Shown one piece after another: positions 14,910-22,447 of a stretch of DNA of 39,893 bases. The translations under genes were made by a program, and so were the position numbers. The stretch spans positions 1 to 39,893 of the forward strand of contig CALWBZ010000134.1 in NCBI GenBank assembly GCA_944376225.1, written 5' to 3'. The DNA comes from an uncultured Clostridia bacterium (GTDB lineage: Bacteria; Bacillota; Clostridia; Lachnospirales; Bianqueaceae). The number at the start of each line of letters is the position of its first letter. Position 1 is the first letter of the stretch. Under the pieces are notes generated by a model. That model saw only the letters and a list, made by a program, of their open reading frames with translations. It ran no database searches and was not told where the DNA came from.

Positions 14910-15595
14910 GCTTCGCGACCTCCCCTCACATACGCGCCGAAGGCCTCTTCCAAAAGATCCTCCGTCTTAAGCGCCTCTACCTTGACCTGCTGTCCCTTCT
15001 CCGCCCATTTTCTCGCGCTCTCCAGATGCTCCTGGTCGCAGTAGATCCTCACGGGAACCTGGAAACGACCCGTGAGGGCATAGCCCTTCTCCTCAAGAGA
15101 TTCTTTCTCTCCAAAGATATACCCAGGGTTAGGCTCGTAATCCGTGCCGTACAGGCAGGAAACATCCAAGACGGGATTGACCGCCGCCGCTCCGGCAAAA
15201 CAATCCGGGGCGTTTTGCACGGCCATGAGCGCGCCGTAGCCCCCTGTGCCCACTCCCATGACCCAATGATCCTCGGCTCGTTCGGAAATGGGAAACCAGC
15301 CGGCGAGTTTTTCTGGCAATTCCTTGGTTAAATAGTCTCCCCAGGCGTACCCCGTCACACTGTTCACAAAACAGCTCTGGTTTCCGTCGATCAAGGCCAG
15401 CGCCACGCCTTCCCGGGAAGCGTAACGTTCGAGACGCGCCTGACGCATCCACTGGGTGCGGTCTTCTCCATGATCATGAAGCAGCATCAGGAGCGGATAA
15501 CGCTCCCCTGATTCCGGTTTCTGCGGCAGAAAAACCTCAATCCCCACATAGGTATGAGGCCCCTGCGCGAAGGTTTGTACTTGTATCCAGTTCAC
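14906..15595 (-). CDS. Degenerate alpha/beta-hydrolase, nucleophile Ser replaced by Thr, copy 1
   Basis: The 229-residue protein has the same fold as its neighbour (YPLLMLLHDHGEDRTQW near the oxyanion region). Its nucleophile elbow reads MGVGTGGYG, with Thr where the catalytic Ser should be. No Gly-x-Gly-His motif is seen near the C-terminus. It resembles the product of 20271-20888 (GVDTGGYG), and both sit directly before an intact esterase gene. It is probably a pseudoenzyme partner, or less likely a Thr-nucleophile hydrolase. The ribosome binding site is GAAAGGGGT. Confidence 0.8.
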   Translation of the reverse strand: MNWIQVQTFAQGPHTYVGIEVFLPQKPESGERYPLLMLLHDHGEDRTQWMRQARLERYASREGVALALIDGNQSCFVNSVTGYAWGDYLTKELPEKLAGWFPISERAEDHWVMGVGTGGYGALMAVQNAPDCFAGAAAVNPVLDVSCLYGTDYEPNPGYIFGEKESLEEKGYALTGRFQVPVRIYCDQEHLESARKWAEKGQQVKVEALKTEDLLEEAFGAYVRGGREA

Positions 15596-15628
15596 TTTGT
15601 AACCCCTTTCTTTCTCTAAAATGAATCA

Positions 15629-15771
15629 AAGCGCAGCATAGTTTTCGCCATGCTGCGCTTATGATACAATAAAATATGGTATCTTTCGAAGTTTGCCGCC
15701 CTTTGGAGGCAAACTCAAAGCGCAGCGCATTCTCTACTCGACGAGAATATTGCCATGCTGCGCTTATGATA
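15629..15771. repeat. Repeated hairpins between permease and esterase-pair genes
   Basis: AAGCGCAGCAT / ATGCTGCGCTT (15629-15639, 15650-15660) forms one hairpin. AAGCGCAGC / GCTGCGCTT (15718-15726, 15757-15765) forms a second, longer one with an inner ATTCTC/GAGAAT stem. The 20-base segment GCCATGCTGCGCTTATGATA occurs exactly twice (15647-15666 and 15752-15771). Between them is GTTTGCC / GGCAAAC (15691-15697, 15707-15713). The block fills the roughly 200-base gap inside the operon and has no strong T-run, so it may tune or process the mRNA. Confidence 0.8.
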
Positions 15772-15797
15772 TCACGTCCCCATCAAAAACGCAAGTC

Positions 15798-16664
15798 TTA
15801 TCCTTTGACCGATCCCAACAGCGCTCCCTTGGCGAAATATTTCTGCAAGAAGGGATACACGATGACGATGGGAAGGGTGCTGACGCAGATGACCGCGTAT
15901 TTAACCGCGTCGGAAGGTACCTTGGCATACTCGGACAGGCTTTCAGAACCCGCGAATCCGCCCACGGACAGGACGATGATCTGCCGAAGCCATACCTGAA
16001 TGGGCCAGTCATTGATATCATTCAGATACATCATGGCGTTGAAATAGCTGTTCCAGTGGGATACGGCATAGAACAAAGTGATCGTGGCGAAGGACGCCTT
16101 GGAAATCGGCACCACGATCCGCAAAAAGACCTGCAAGTCATTGCAGCCGTCAATTTGTGCCGATTCTTCGATGCTGTCCGGGAGTCCCTGGAAGAAGTTC
16201 TTCATGATCACCATGTTGTAGGCGCTGATCGCGATGGGCAGCCAGAGAGACCAATAGGTATCTAAGAGATGCAGATCGTTTACCACCAGGTAATTAGGAA
16301 TCATTCCCGGATTAAAAAGCATGAACACGATGACCACGCCCATCATCACCTTGCGGCCCGGCAGGTATTTCTTGGATAGGGCGTAGGCCGTAATCGATGT
16401 GATAGCCATGTTAATAAAAGTGCCTACCACCGTGATGATGACCGAGTTGACGGTACTCCTGGCCAGAACATTTGTCGTAAAAATGTACTTATAAGCATCC
16501 AGGCTGAAGGAGTTGAATCCTCCGATCATTCCCGTAGCGGAAAAAGACCCCACGATGACAAAGGCGATGGGAAAAACCATAACCACCCCGATCAATCCCA
16601 AAAACACATAGTTAAAAACATCAAACACACGGCTTCCCGCCGTCTTATTTTTGACCATAGCCAT
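15798..16664 (-). CDS. Sugar ABC permease, LplC/AraQ type, system 1
   Basis: The 288-residue inner-membrane permease has six predicted helices. The cytoplasmic EAA loop reads ESAQIDGCNDLQVFLRIVVP, the contact point for the ATPase. It ends in the family-typical PFLQKYFAKGALLGSVKG. It pairs with the LplB-type permease; its ATG overlaps that gene's TGA (TGATG) and has GGAGGG upstream. No ATPase gene is present, as is usual for this subfamily, where a shared MsmK-like ATPase serves several systems. Confidence 0.93.
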   Translation of the reverse strand: MAMVKNKTAGSRVFDVFNYVFLGLIGVVMVFPIAFVIVGSFSATGMIGGFNSFSLDAYKYIFTTNVLARSTVNSVIITVVGTFINMAITSITAYALSKKYLPGRKVMMGVVIVFMLFNPGMIPNYLVVNDLHLLDTYWSLWLPIAISAYNMVIMKNFFQGLPDSIEESAQIDGCNDLQVFLRIVVPISKASFATITLFYAVSHWNSYFNAMMYLNDINDWPIQVWLRQIIVLSVGGFAGSESLSEYAKVPSDAVKYAVICVSTLPIVIVYPFLQKYFAKGALLGSVKG

Positions 16665-17608
16665 CAGAAGATTCCCTCCTCTCCCACTCGATTCGCGATG
16701 ACATTCGTAAAGAGCACCAGGATCAGGCTGATGACCGACTTAAAGAATCCCAGCGTGGTAGAATAGCTGAAATTGCCGTTTACGATACCCTCCACGTAAA
16801 TATACGTATCAAAGACCTCCGCCACCTGCCGGTTGATGGCGTTTCTCATCAGATAGATCTGCTCAAAGCCCGTATCCATGAAACTGCCCATACGAAGGAT
16901 GAACATGGTGATAATCGTTCCCCGGATGGCCGGCAGCGTGATGTGCCACAATTGTTTCCACCGGTTCGCCCCGTCTACCACCGCCGCCTCATAGAGCTGT
17001 TCGTCCACGCTGGAAAGAGCCGCCAGATAGATGATCGTGCCCCAGCCCGCCTCCTTCCAAATCGTCTCGATGACGATCAACGGCCGAAACCAGTTGGGAT
17101 TTAACAGAAACTGAATCGGTTGTCCCCCCATGGAGGTAAGTACCTTATTGATATATCCCGTCGGCCCGATGAAAAGATACACCAAACCGACTAGAACCGA
17201 CCAGGACAAGAAGTGGGGCAGATAGATCAAAGACTGCACCACCCGCTTGTAGGCGGATCTTTTGATCTCGTTCAGAAGCAGAGACAAGATGATGGGAATC
17301 GGGAAATAGAAAATCAGATTATAAAGCGCCAGCATGATCGTATTGGAAAACAAAAGTCCAAAACTGTACACGGCGCTTCCGTTAAACATCCTCTCGAAAT
17401 TATAGAGGCCCACCCAGGGACTGCCTGTCACTCCCAGCGTCGGAAAATAATCTTGGAAGATGATAATCAGGTAACTGGCGGGATACAACTTGAATACAAT
17501 ATAAAAGATCGCGGCCGGGATCAACATGATATACAGCCATTTATAGCGTTTCAATGTCTTCCACAGGCCCTGCTTTTTTCGTACGTTGACTGTCGCTGTC
17601 TTTGCCAT
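16664..17608 (-). CDS. Sugar ABC permease, LplB type, system 1
   Basis: The 314-residue permease begins with a basic cytoplasmic stretch and has about six membrane helices. Its EAA loop reads EAAVVDGANRWKQLWHITLP, and the C-terminus FTNVIANRVGEEGIF is typical of LplB-type proteins. With the next permease it forms the channel for the substrate delivered by the upstream lipoprotein. A strong hairpin in the 64-base gap separates it from the binding-protein gene. Confidence 0.93.
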   Translation of the reverse strand: MAKTATVNVRKKQGLWKTLKRYKWLYIMLIPAAIFYIVFKLYPASYLIIIFQDYFPTLGVTGSPWVGLYNFERMFNGSAVYSFGLLFSNTIMLALYNLIFYFPIPIILSLLLNEIKRSAYKRVVQSLIYLPHFLSWSVLVGLVYLFIGPTGYINKVLTSMGGQPIQFLLNPNWFRPLIVIETIWKEAGWGTIIYLAALSSVDEQLYEAAVVDGANRWKQLWHITLPAIRGTIITMFILRMGSFMDTGFEQIYLMRNAINRQVAEVFDTYIYVEGIVNGNFSYSTTLGFFKSVISLILVLFTNVIANRVGEEGIF

Positions 17609-17634
17609 ACCACGGCCCCCTCACTTTATATTAT

Positions 17635-17659
17635 ACAGGGGGCGTATCTCGCCCCCTGT
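17635..17659. repeat. GC-rich hairpin after the system 1 binding-protein gene
   Basis: ACAGGGGGCG (17635-17644) pairs perfectly with CGCCCCCTGT (17650-17659) around 5 bases. In the operon direction only ATAATATAAAG follows, so it is probably a 3' stabiliser that keeps binding-protein mRNA more abundant than permease mRNA, a common arrangement. Confidence 0.8.
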
Positions 17660-17672
17660 TCTTTCCTTCCGA

Positions 17673-19274
17673 TTACTCGGTCACATAATTTGCCTGGATC
17701 TCGTCAAGGATCGCCTGGCCGCCGGAAGACAGCCAAGTATCCACAGCCGCCTTAAAGGCAGCCTCGTCGATGAATCCCATGATAAACTGCGCCCGCGCGT
17801 CGTAGATGAGTGAGGCCAATTCGTTTTCTTTCTGTATGTTCTCGGAAGACAGCATACCTACGGAGATATCCGGCACCGCGTACTGAGCGTTCTCCGCGTA
17901 ATGCTGCTGGATCTTGTCAAAATCGGACAGGGGCTGCCCCCAATCCTCGGCCATAAGCCTTCTGGCAAACATGTTGGCGAAGATGGATCCGGAACCGTCA
18001 GAATCCCGCAGCTCCCGCTGCTCGTCGGTGATATTGATGGTGCCGTCCGCGTTCGTCGTATAATGGATGCCTTCGATACCGATATCGACGGCCTTCGCGC
18101 ATTCATCCTGGTTCAGATCTACCATGAATTGCAGAATCTTACGCAGATCTTCCTCCGTCTTCACCGCCGAAACCGGGAATACGTTTCCGCCGCTGACGCC
18201 GGTGATATTGGAGTTAACTACCTTGTTGCCGTTCGGATCCAGGGAAAGCATCTTATAGCCGATCTTCGCGTCCGGATCATTGGCTAGGAGCGTATCGTAC
18301 TTTCCGCCGGGCGTCACCGAATTGGTGGCTGTGGTGAACATGAATCCTGCTCTTCCGTCCAACATGGGGTTATATTTGGCGCCGGAACCCAGCGTCATGA
18401 ATTCGGAATTGAGATATCCGTTCTCGTACATGTCGTGCATCATGTTCAAGCAGTCCATGTATTCATCCGTCTGGAAGTAAGCGACGACCTTGCCGTCCCT
18501 TACGCCGTAGCGGTTAGGTGCGCCGCAGGCCACGGCCAGGGTATTAAAGCCGTAATTGACTTCCTTGTCCTGATCGTCCACATAGTTAAATCCGGTAGTG
18601 TCATTGACGCCGTTCTGATCCGGATCCTGCTCGGTAAAGGCTTTGGCCAAGTCATAATAATCCTGAGCGCTCATCACCTCCGGCAGCTCGATACCCAGGT
18701 TCTCCACCCAGTCCTCGCGGTACACCATGGCGATACGGGCGTCCGGCACATAAGAAGGAATACAATACCGTCTGCCCTCCGTCAAGGAAGTATCCCGCTG
18801 CACGTCGCTCATCAGCGTATCCGTGATAAAAGGATAATCCTTAACGATATCCGTGATATCCCAGAAAGCGCCGGTTTGACACATGCGGATGTAGTTGGAA
18901 GAGCTCACGTCCGCGCCGCCCATGACCATCAGCGCGTTGTCTCCCGCCATCATGGTATTGAACTTCGTCATCGCCTCTCCGTTGGGCGTCCAAGTAACCT
19001 GAATCTCCACGTTCAGCTTTTCTTGTACGAAATCAAATACCGGATTGTTGGTCGTGCTGGGCGGTTCCTGCTCGTAGAAGCTGGCCAGCGTCGTGATCAC
19101 AAAAGGCGTATCCTCCGATACTCCCGGCGATTCTTCCCCGCCGCCCCCAGAGGTTTCCGCTTGGGATTGCTGCGGCGCCTGGGACGAAGACTCCGTCCCG
19201 CCCCCGCCGTTACAGCCCACAAGAGCCGAAACCAACATCACGAACATCAAGAATACAGCTATACCTTTTTTCAT
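17673..19274 (-). CDS. Extracellular sugar-binding lipoprotein, system 1
   Basis: The 533-residue protein starts MKKGIAVFLMFVMLVSALVGC, a signal peptide with lipobox and lipid-modified Cys, then a Ser/Gln/Gly-rich linker. The rest resembles LplA/YtcQ-type family 1 solute-binding proteins for oligosaccharides, including YREDWVENLGIELPEVMSAQ and the Ca-site-like DPDQNGVNDTTG. The ATG at 19274 is chosen for its GGAGGG ribosome binding site and the signal peptide directly after it. It is first in the second operon, followed by two permeases and the esterase pair. The specific sugar is unknown. Confidence 0.92.
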   Translation of the reverse strand: MKKGIAVFLMFVMLVSALVGCNGGGGTESSSQAPQQSQAETSGGGGEESPGVSEDTPFVITTLASFYEQEPPSTTNNPVFDFVQEKLNVEIQVTWTPNGEAMTKFNTMMAGDNALMVMGGADVSSSNYIRMCQTGAFWDITDIVKDYPFITDTLMSDVQRDTSLTEGRRYCIPSYVPDARIAMVYREDWVENLGIELPEVMSAQDYYDLAKAFTEQDPDQNGVNDTTGFNYVDDQDKEVNYGFNTLAVACGAPNRYGVRDGKVVAYFQTDEYMDCLNMMHDMYENGYLNSEFMTLGSGAKYNPMLDGRAGFMFTTATNSVTPGGKYDTLLANDPDAKIGYKMLSLDPNGNKVVNSNITGVSGGNVFPVSAVKTEEDLRKILQFMVDLNQDECAKAVDIGIEGIHYTTNADGTINITDEQRELRDSDGSGSIFANMFARRLMAEDWGQPLSDFDKIQQHYAENAQYAVPDISVGMLSSENIQKENELASLIYDARAQFIMGFIDEAAFKAAVDTWLSSGGQAILDEIQANYVTE

Positions 19275-19311
19275 GTCGAACCCTCCTTTAAAAATTAGAT
19301 TCATTGTGTAC

Positions 19312-19341
19312 ATAATAAACCCTCCCCGCATGTATTGTCAA
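19312..19341 (-). promoter_or_regulatory. Promoter of sugar-transport system 1
   Basis: Consensus TTGACA (19336-19341) and TATTAT (19312-19317) with an 18-base spacer lie on the minus strand, downstream of a terminator. The leader is short (about 30 bases). Confidence 0.7.
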
Positions 19342-19459
19342 CCCGTTTTTGTATAATCTGTCCTCATTATTTTGTTTTTATCAGTTTTTCACAAATCGAA
19401 AGCCATTTCCCGGCTATAAAAACCCCATTTTTTGTTCAAATTGTACAATCAGTAAAGAA

Positions 19460-19504
19460 CGTGAAAAAGGACATTGCGTCCTCTCTCGATTTCGCAATGT
19501 CCTT
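19460..19504 (-). terminator. Terminator after the second esterase
   Basis: AAGGACATTGCG / CGCAATGTCCTT (19467-19478 and 19493-19504) makes a perfect 12-bp stem followed on the minus strand by five T's. It lies 5 bases after the esterase stop and ends the upstream transport operon. Confidence 0.9.
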
Positions 19505-19509
19505 CTCTC

Positions 19510-20280
19510 TTATTTCCCCATCATCTTCTGTATGAAGTAGCGTATCGCTGCCTCGCAGCAGGCCGAGGAGTGTCCGAGGCCCTCCCAGATACGAAACTCG
19601 TAATGATAGGGATCCCCCGGCACGGACAGGATCGCGTCTCTGACCGTCTCGTTCATGTCCCTCCAGGGATCCTCCGACCCGCATCCGTGGCAGATGATCG
19701 GCTTTAAGCGTCCGGATGTCCCCAACTCCTTGGCGAGCTTGCTGACACAGTAGGGCGTGTCGTGCAGATCGCCTTTTCCAAACAATCGCTCCTTCTCCTG
19801 TTCGATCTTCGTAAAGTCCGCGTCCGCCTTGTCCCCCGCGCCAAAGGCTCCCACCGCGCCGTAACTCTCCGGGAAGGTGAGCCCCAGATAAAGGCTTCCG
19901 TACCCTCCGTTGGAAAATCCACTGATCCAGTTGTCCTCTCGCTTAAGCGACAGCTTCGGCAGCATCCTTCGCAGAATCGTAGGCAGCTCCTTACTCAGAT
20001 AGGTGCCGAACATGGCTCCCGACGCCGTGTCCACACAGCTGGACCCGTAGGCGTCCGGCAGGATCACCGCCAAGTTTCCGTAAGCCCCCGCGATCTCCTC
20101 GATGGCGGTGTGGCGCAGCCAGAAGGTATGATCGCCCACGCCGCCATGCATGAGCCACAGCACTTTCCAGCTTTCCGCTTCCCCGTGTTTCGGCAGGGGT
20201 TCCGGCCCCGGAACCAAGGCCCAGACGTCCGTCTCCATCTGCAGGATCCGGGAGTGAATCCGAAACCGCATCAATACCAT
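19510..20280 (-). CDS. Alpha/beta-hydrolase esterase (esterase D/PF00756 type), copy 2
   Basis: The 256-residue paralogue of the 14148-14909 protein shares long blocks such as FSNGGYG, GAGDKADADF, HGCG-x-x-DPWRDMNE and the late GLGHS. It has an intact Ser-Asp-His set and no signal peptide, so it acts in the cytosol. Its start codon overlaps the end of the degenerate sister gene by 10 bases; an alternative ATG at 20271 exists, but the longer start matches the paralogue's N-terminus. Likely role: removing acyl groups from imported glycans (inferred). Confidence 0.88.
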   Translation of the reverse strand: MVLMRFRIHSRILQMETDVWALVPGPEPLPKHGEAESWKVLWLMHGGVGDHTFWLRHTAIEEIAGAYGNLAVILPDAYGSSCVDTASGAMFGTYLSKELPTILRRMLPKLSLKREDNWISGFSNGGYGSLYLGLTFPESYGAVGAFGAGDKADADFTKIEQEKERLFGKGDLHDTPYCVSKLAKELGTSGRLKPIICHGCGSEDPWRDMNETVRDAILSVPGDPYHYEFRIWEGLGHSSACCEAAIRYFIQKMMGK

Positions 20281-20888
20281 TCTAAAGCGCCCCCTCTCTC
20301 TACCATGTCCCTGAGGGCGGCCTGCATTTTTTCCCGCAGGCTTCCGGCCCCGTCATAGATTCCTTCTCTTTCCTCTAATGCCGGATAACCGTTGCCGGGC
20401 AGATCTTCCCGCGGGCCGAACAAGACCCCGGGATCGGGACGATAGCCCTTCTCATAAAGCTCTCCCAGATCTCGCACCGGATCGACGGCGCCCCGCAGGG
20501 CATACCCGCTCACCGCCCGCAGCGCTCCGTAACCCCCGGTATCCACGCCCAGCACGCCTCGGCCCTCCCGGTCCTTTCGGATCGGGAACCAACCGGCCAG
20601 GAGTCCCGGCAGCTCATGATTCAAGAAATCGCCCCAGCGCTCTCCGCTTACGAGATTTACGAAACCGCTCTGATTCCCCTGGGGCATGGCAATCAGAACC
20701 TTCTTCTCGTCCACCGTATCTTCTAAGTACACCTTGTTCGCCCACTGATCGCGGCCCTCTCCCCGGCCATGAAGCAATACGAGCAGGGGATAAAGCCTGC
20801 CCCGCTCCATGTCTTCCGGCAGCAGCAGATCGATGCCCAGATAGGTATGGACGCTGGGCACATAGGACTGAATACAGACTCGGTTCAC
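20271..20888 (-). CDS. Degenerate alpha/beta-hydrolase, nucleophile Ser replaced by Thr, copy 2
   Basis: The 205-residue protein is related to 14906-15595 (both begin with an N-terminal xxWIQ/RVCIQ strand, then LLVLLHGRGEGRDQW). The elbow reads LGVDTGGYG, again Thr instead of Ser. It is shorter than its paralogue and lacks any C-terminal Asp/His motif. It lies one base after the serine-hydrolase gene. Conservation of the same substitution in both copies argues against random decay and for a non-catalytic partner role. Confidence 0.78.
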   Translation of the reverse strand: MNRVCIQSYVPSVHTYLGIDLLLPEDMERGRLYPLLVLLHGRGEGRDQWANKVYLEDTVDEKKVLIAMPQGNQSGFVNLVSGERWGDFLNHELPGLLAGWFPIRKDREGRGVLGVDTGGYGALRAVSGYALRGAVDPVRDLGELYEKGYRPDPGVLFGPREDLPGNGYPALEEREGIYDGAGSLREKMQAALRDMVERGGALEWY

Positions 20889-20889
20889 G

Positions 20890-22389
20890 TTATTCCTCCT
20901 TTAATACTCCGCTTTGGAAGCCCTGAAGCTCTTCCCAAAACTTCTCCGCGAATTTTTCCATGCGAAGGGTGATGCCCTCTTCAGAGAAGACAAGGCGAAT
21001 CTTCAAGACGCCCAGGAAATCTCCGACAGCATAACACAGAAGTTCCAGTACCTGTTCCCTCTGCCACGCTCCGCTCACCATGCAGGGCATATGCAGCACA
21101 GGCGGCTCCTGGGGATACCAGTATACCACGGGAGGTATTCCCTCCGCCGCTTCTTTCGAGGCGAAGCCCGGGAAATCCTGGGTCTCGTAGTACCCCAGTC
21201 CGAACCGGAGCCTATGGCCGTCCCAGGTCAGGCTCCCCCGCCCCTCCTCAAAATCGAGACTCACTTCTTTAAGATGCAGGCTCGCCCAGGTTCCTTCCTC
21301 GTTGGGAATCATGCGATAGGTCTTTCCGTTCGCCCGCTCCATCCAGGGGCTCCACAGGGCTCCCTCGTGAGGGCGTACTTCGAGACGCCGGCAATAGTCT
21401 TCCAACGCCGACCGACCGGCCCCGTCTTCCGGAAGCGCCTCCCCCGAAACGTCGGGAAGGATCTGTTGATAAAACTGTTCTTCCACCCATCCGATCTTCC
21501 CCGGCTCATCCTGCATGTCCGCCGTCATGGCAAAGACCATGTCCGCGTCGGGCATACAATAGGCCATCTGTCCGCCCATGCCCTTCATGGCAAATCCTTG
21601 GGGCGTGAGCCAGAACTGATACCCGTATCCTTCCTTTCCGTTCTCGATCTGTTTGGATACGGCGGCCTCCATATAGGCTCGGCTGATCAGCTGCTCTCCT
21701 TCCCAGCTGCCTTTCCTTAGGCTCAGCTGCGCCAGCTTGGCCAGATCCCGCAGAGTACACAAAACCCCGGATCCACCCCAGGAGGAACGCCCGTCCGGCA
21801 CCTTTACGCAGCCGGCCTCCGGCGATAACGCTAGGGGCGCGAGACGGCAGCGAAGATATTCCATAAGTTCCATGCCGCTTTGCTCCTCCACCAGCGCCGC
21901 CAGCATCATCGCCACCGAAGTATCATAGGAAAATACCTGTCCGGCTCTGTGGGTGGGCGGGCATTCGTAGGTCATGCGGATCCAGTCATGCTCCGGATTA
22001 TCGATCATCTCGTAGGGAGACGTCACGAAGGGCGTCGCCATGCACAGCATGTCCCGGATCGTCGTCTCCATCACCCAAGGATGAACCTGACTCGGCTGAC
22101 GGTCCTTAAAATAATCGCAGATAGAATCCTCCAAACGAATCTTTCCCTCGTCCGCGAGGAGTCCCACCGCCAGCGCCGTGATGCTTTTACTGGAAGAATA
22201 CATCCTATGGGGCCGATTCTTCGAGAAGGGTCTATAATACCCTTCGGCGATGATCTGTCCGTGCCGCAGGATGCAAAAACCGTGCATACAGCAGCGGGCT
22301 TCATCGATACTCCGTAGAAACGCTAAGATCTTCCGAGAGGATACCCCCATGCTCTCGGGACTAACGATATTCATCCATTTTTCTGCCAT
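20890..22389 (-). CDS. Beta-lactamase-fold serine hydrolase
   Basis: The 499-residue protein has a class C beta-lactamase/esterase domain in its first about 310 residues. SxxK is seen as SSSK (near residue 87), a YxN-like FSYDTS near 170, and a KTG-equivalent GMGGQ near 285. A C-terminal domain of about 190 residues has no recognised motif. There is no signal peptide, so it is cytosolic. Such proteins are usually esterases, peptidases or amidases rather than beta-lactamases. Placed between the binding-protein gene and the esterase pair, it probably acts on the imported substrate. Ribosome binding site AAGGAGATAAAAATG. Confidence 0.88.
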   Translation of the reverse strand: MAEKWMNIVSPESMGVSSRKILAFLRSIDEARCCMHGFCILRHGQIIAEGYYRPFSKNRPHRMYSSSKSITALAVGLLADEGKIRLEDSICDYFKDRQPSQVHPWVMETTIRDMLCMATPFVTSPYEMIDNPEHDWIRMTYECPPTHRAGQVFSYDTSVAMMLAALVEEQSGMELMEYLRCRLAPLALSPEAGCVKVPDGRSSWGGSGVLCTLRDLAKLAQLSLRKGSWEGEQLISRAYMEAAVSKQIENGKEGYGYQFWLTPQGFAMKGMGGQMAYCMPDADMVFAMTADMQDEPGKIGWVEEQFYQQILPDVSGEALPEDGAGRSALEDYCRRLEVRPHEGALWSPWMERANGKTYRMIPNEEGTWASLHLKEVSLDFEEGRGSLTWDGHRLRFGLGYYETQDFPGFASKEAAEGIPPVVYWYPQEPPVLHMPCMVSGAWQREQVLELLCYAVGDFLGVLKIRLVFSEEGITLRMEKFAEKFWEELQGFQSGVLKEE

Positions 22390-22410
22390 TTTTATCTCCT
22401 TGTATACAGA

Positions 22411-22433
22411 GGGAGCCGCCTAAAGCAGCTCCC
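22411..22433. repeat. Hairpin after the system 2 binding-protein gene
   Basis: GGGAGC (22411-22416) pairs with GCTCCC (22428-22433), extendable by GC-rich bases inside. It sits between the binding-protein stop and the serine-hydrolase start, without a T-run, and is probably an mRNA stabiliser like the one at 17635-17659. Confidence 0.6.
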
Positions 22434-22447
22434 CCGAAAACAATTCC

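Noticed and set aside
14906-15595. Sequencing error turning the esterase Ser into Thr
   Set aside because: The paralogue at 20271-20888 shows the same Ser-to-Thr change in a different codon (ACA versus ACC), so an error is unlikely.
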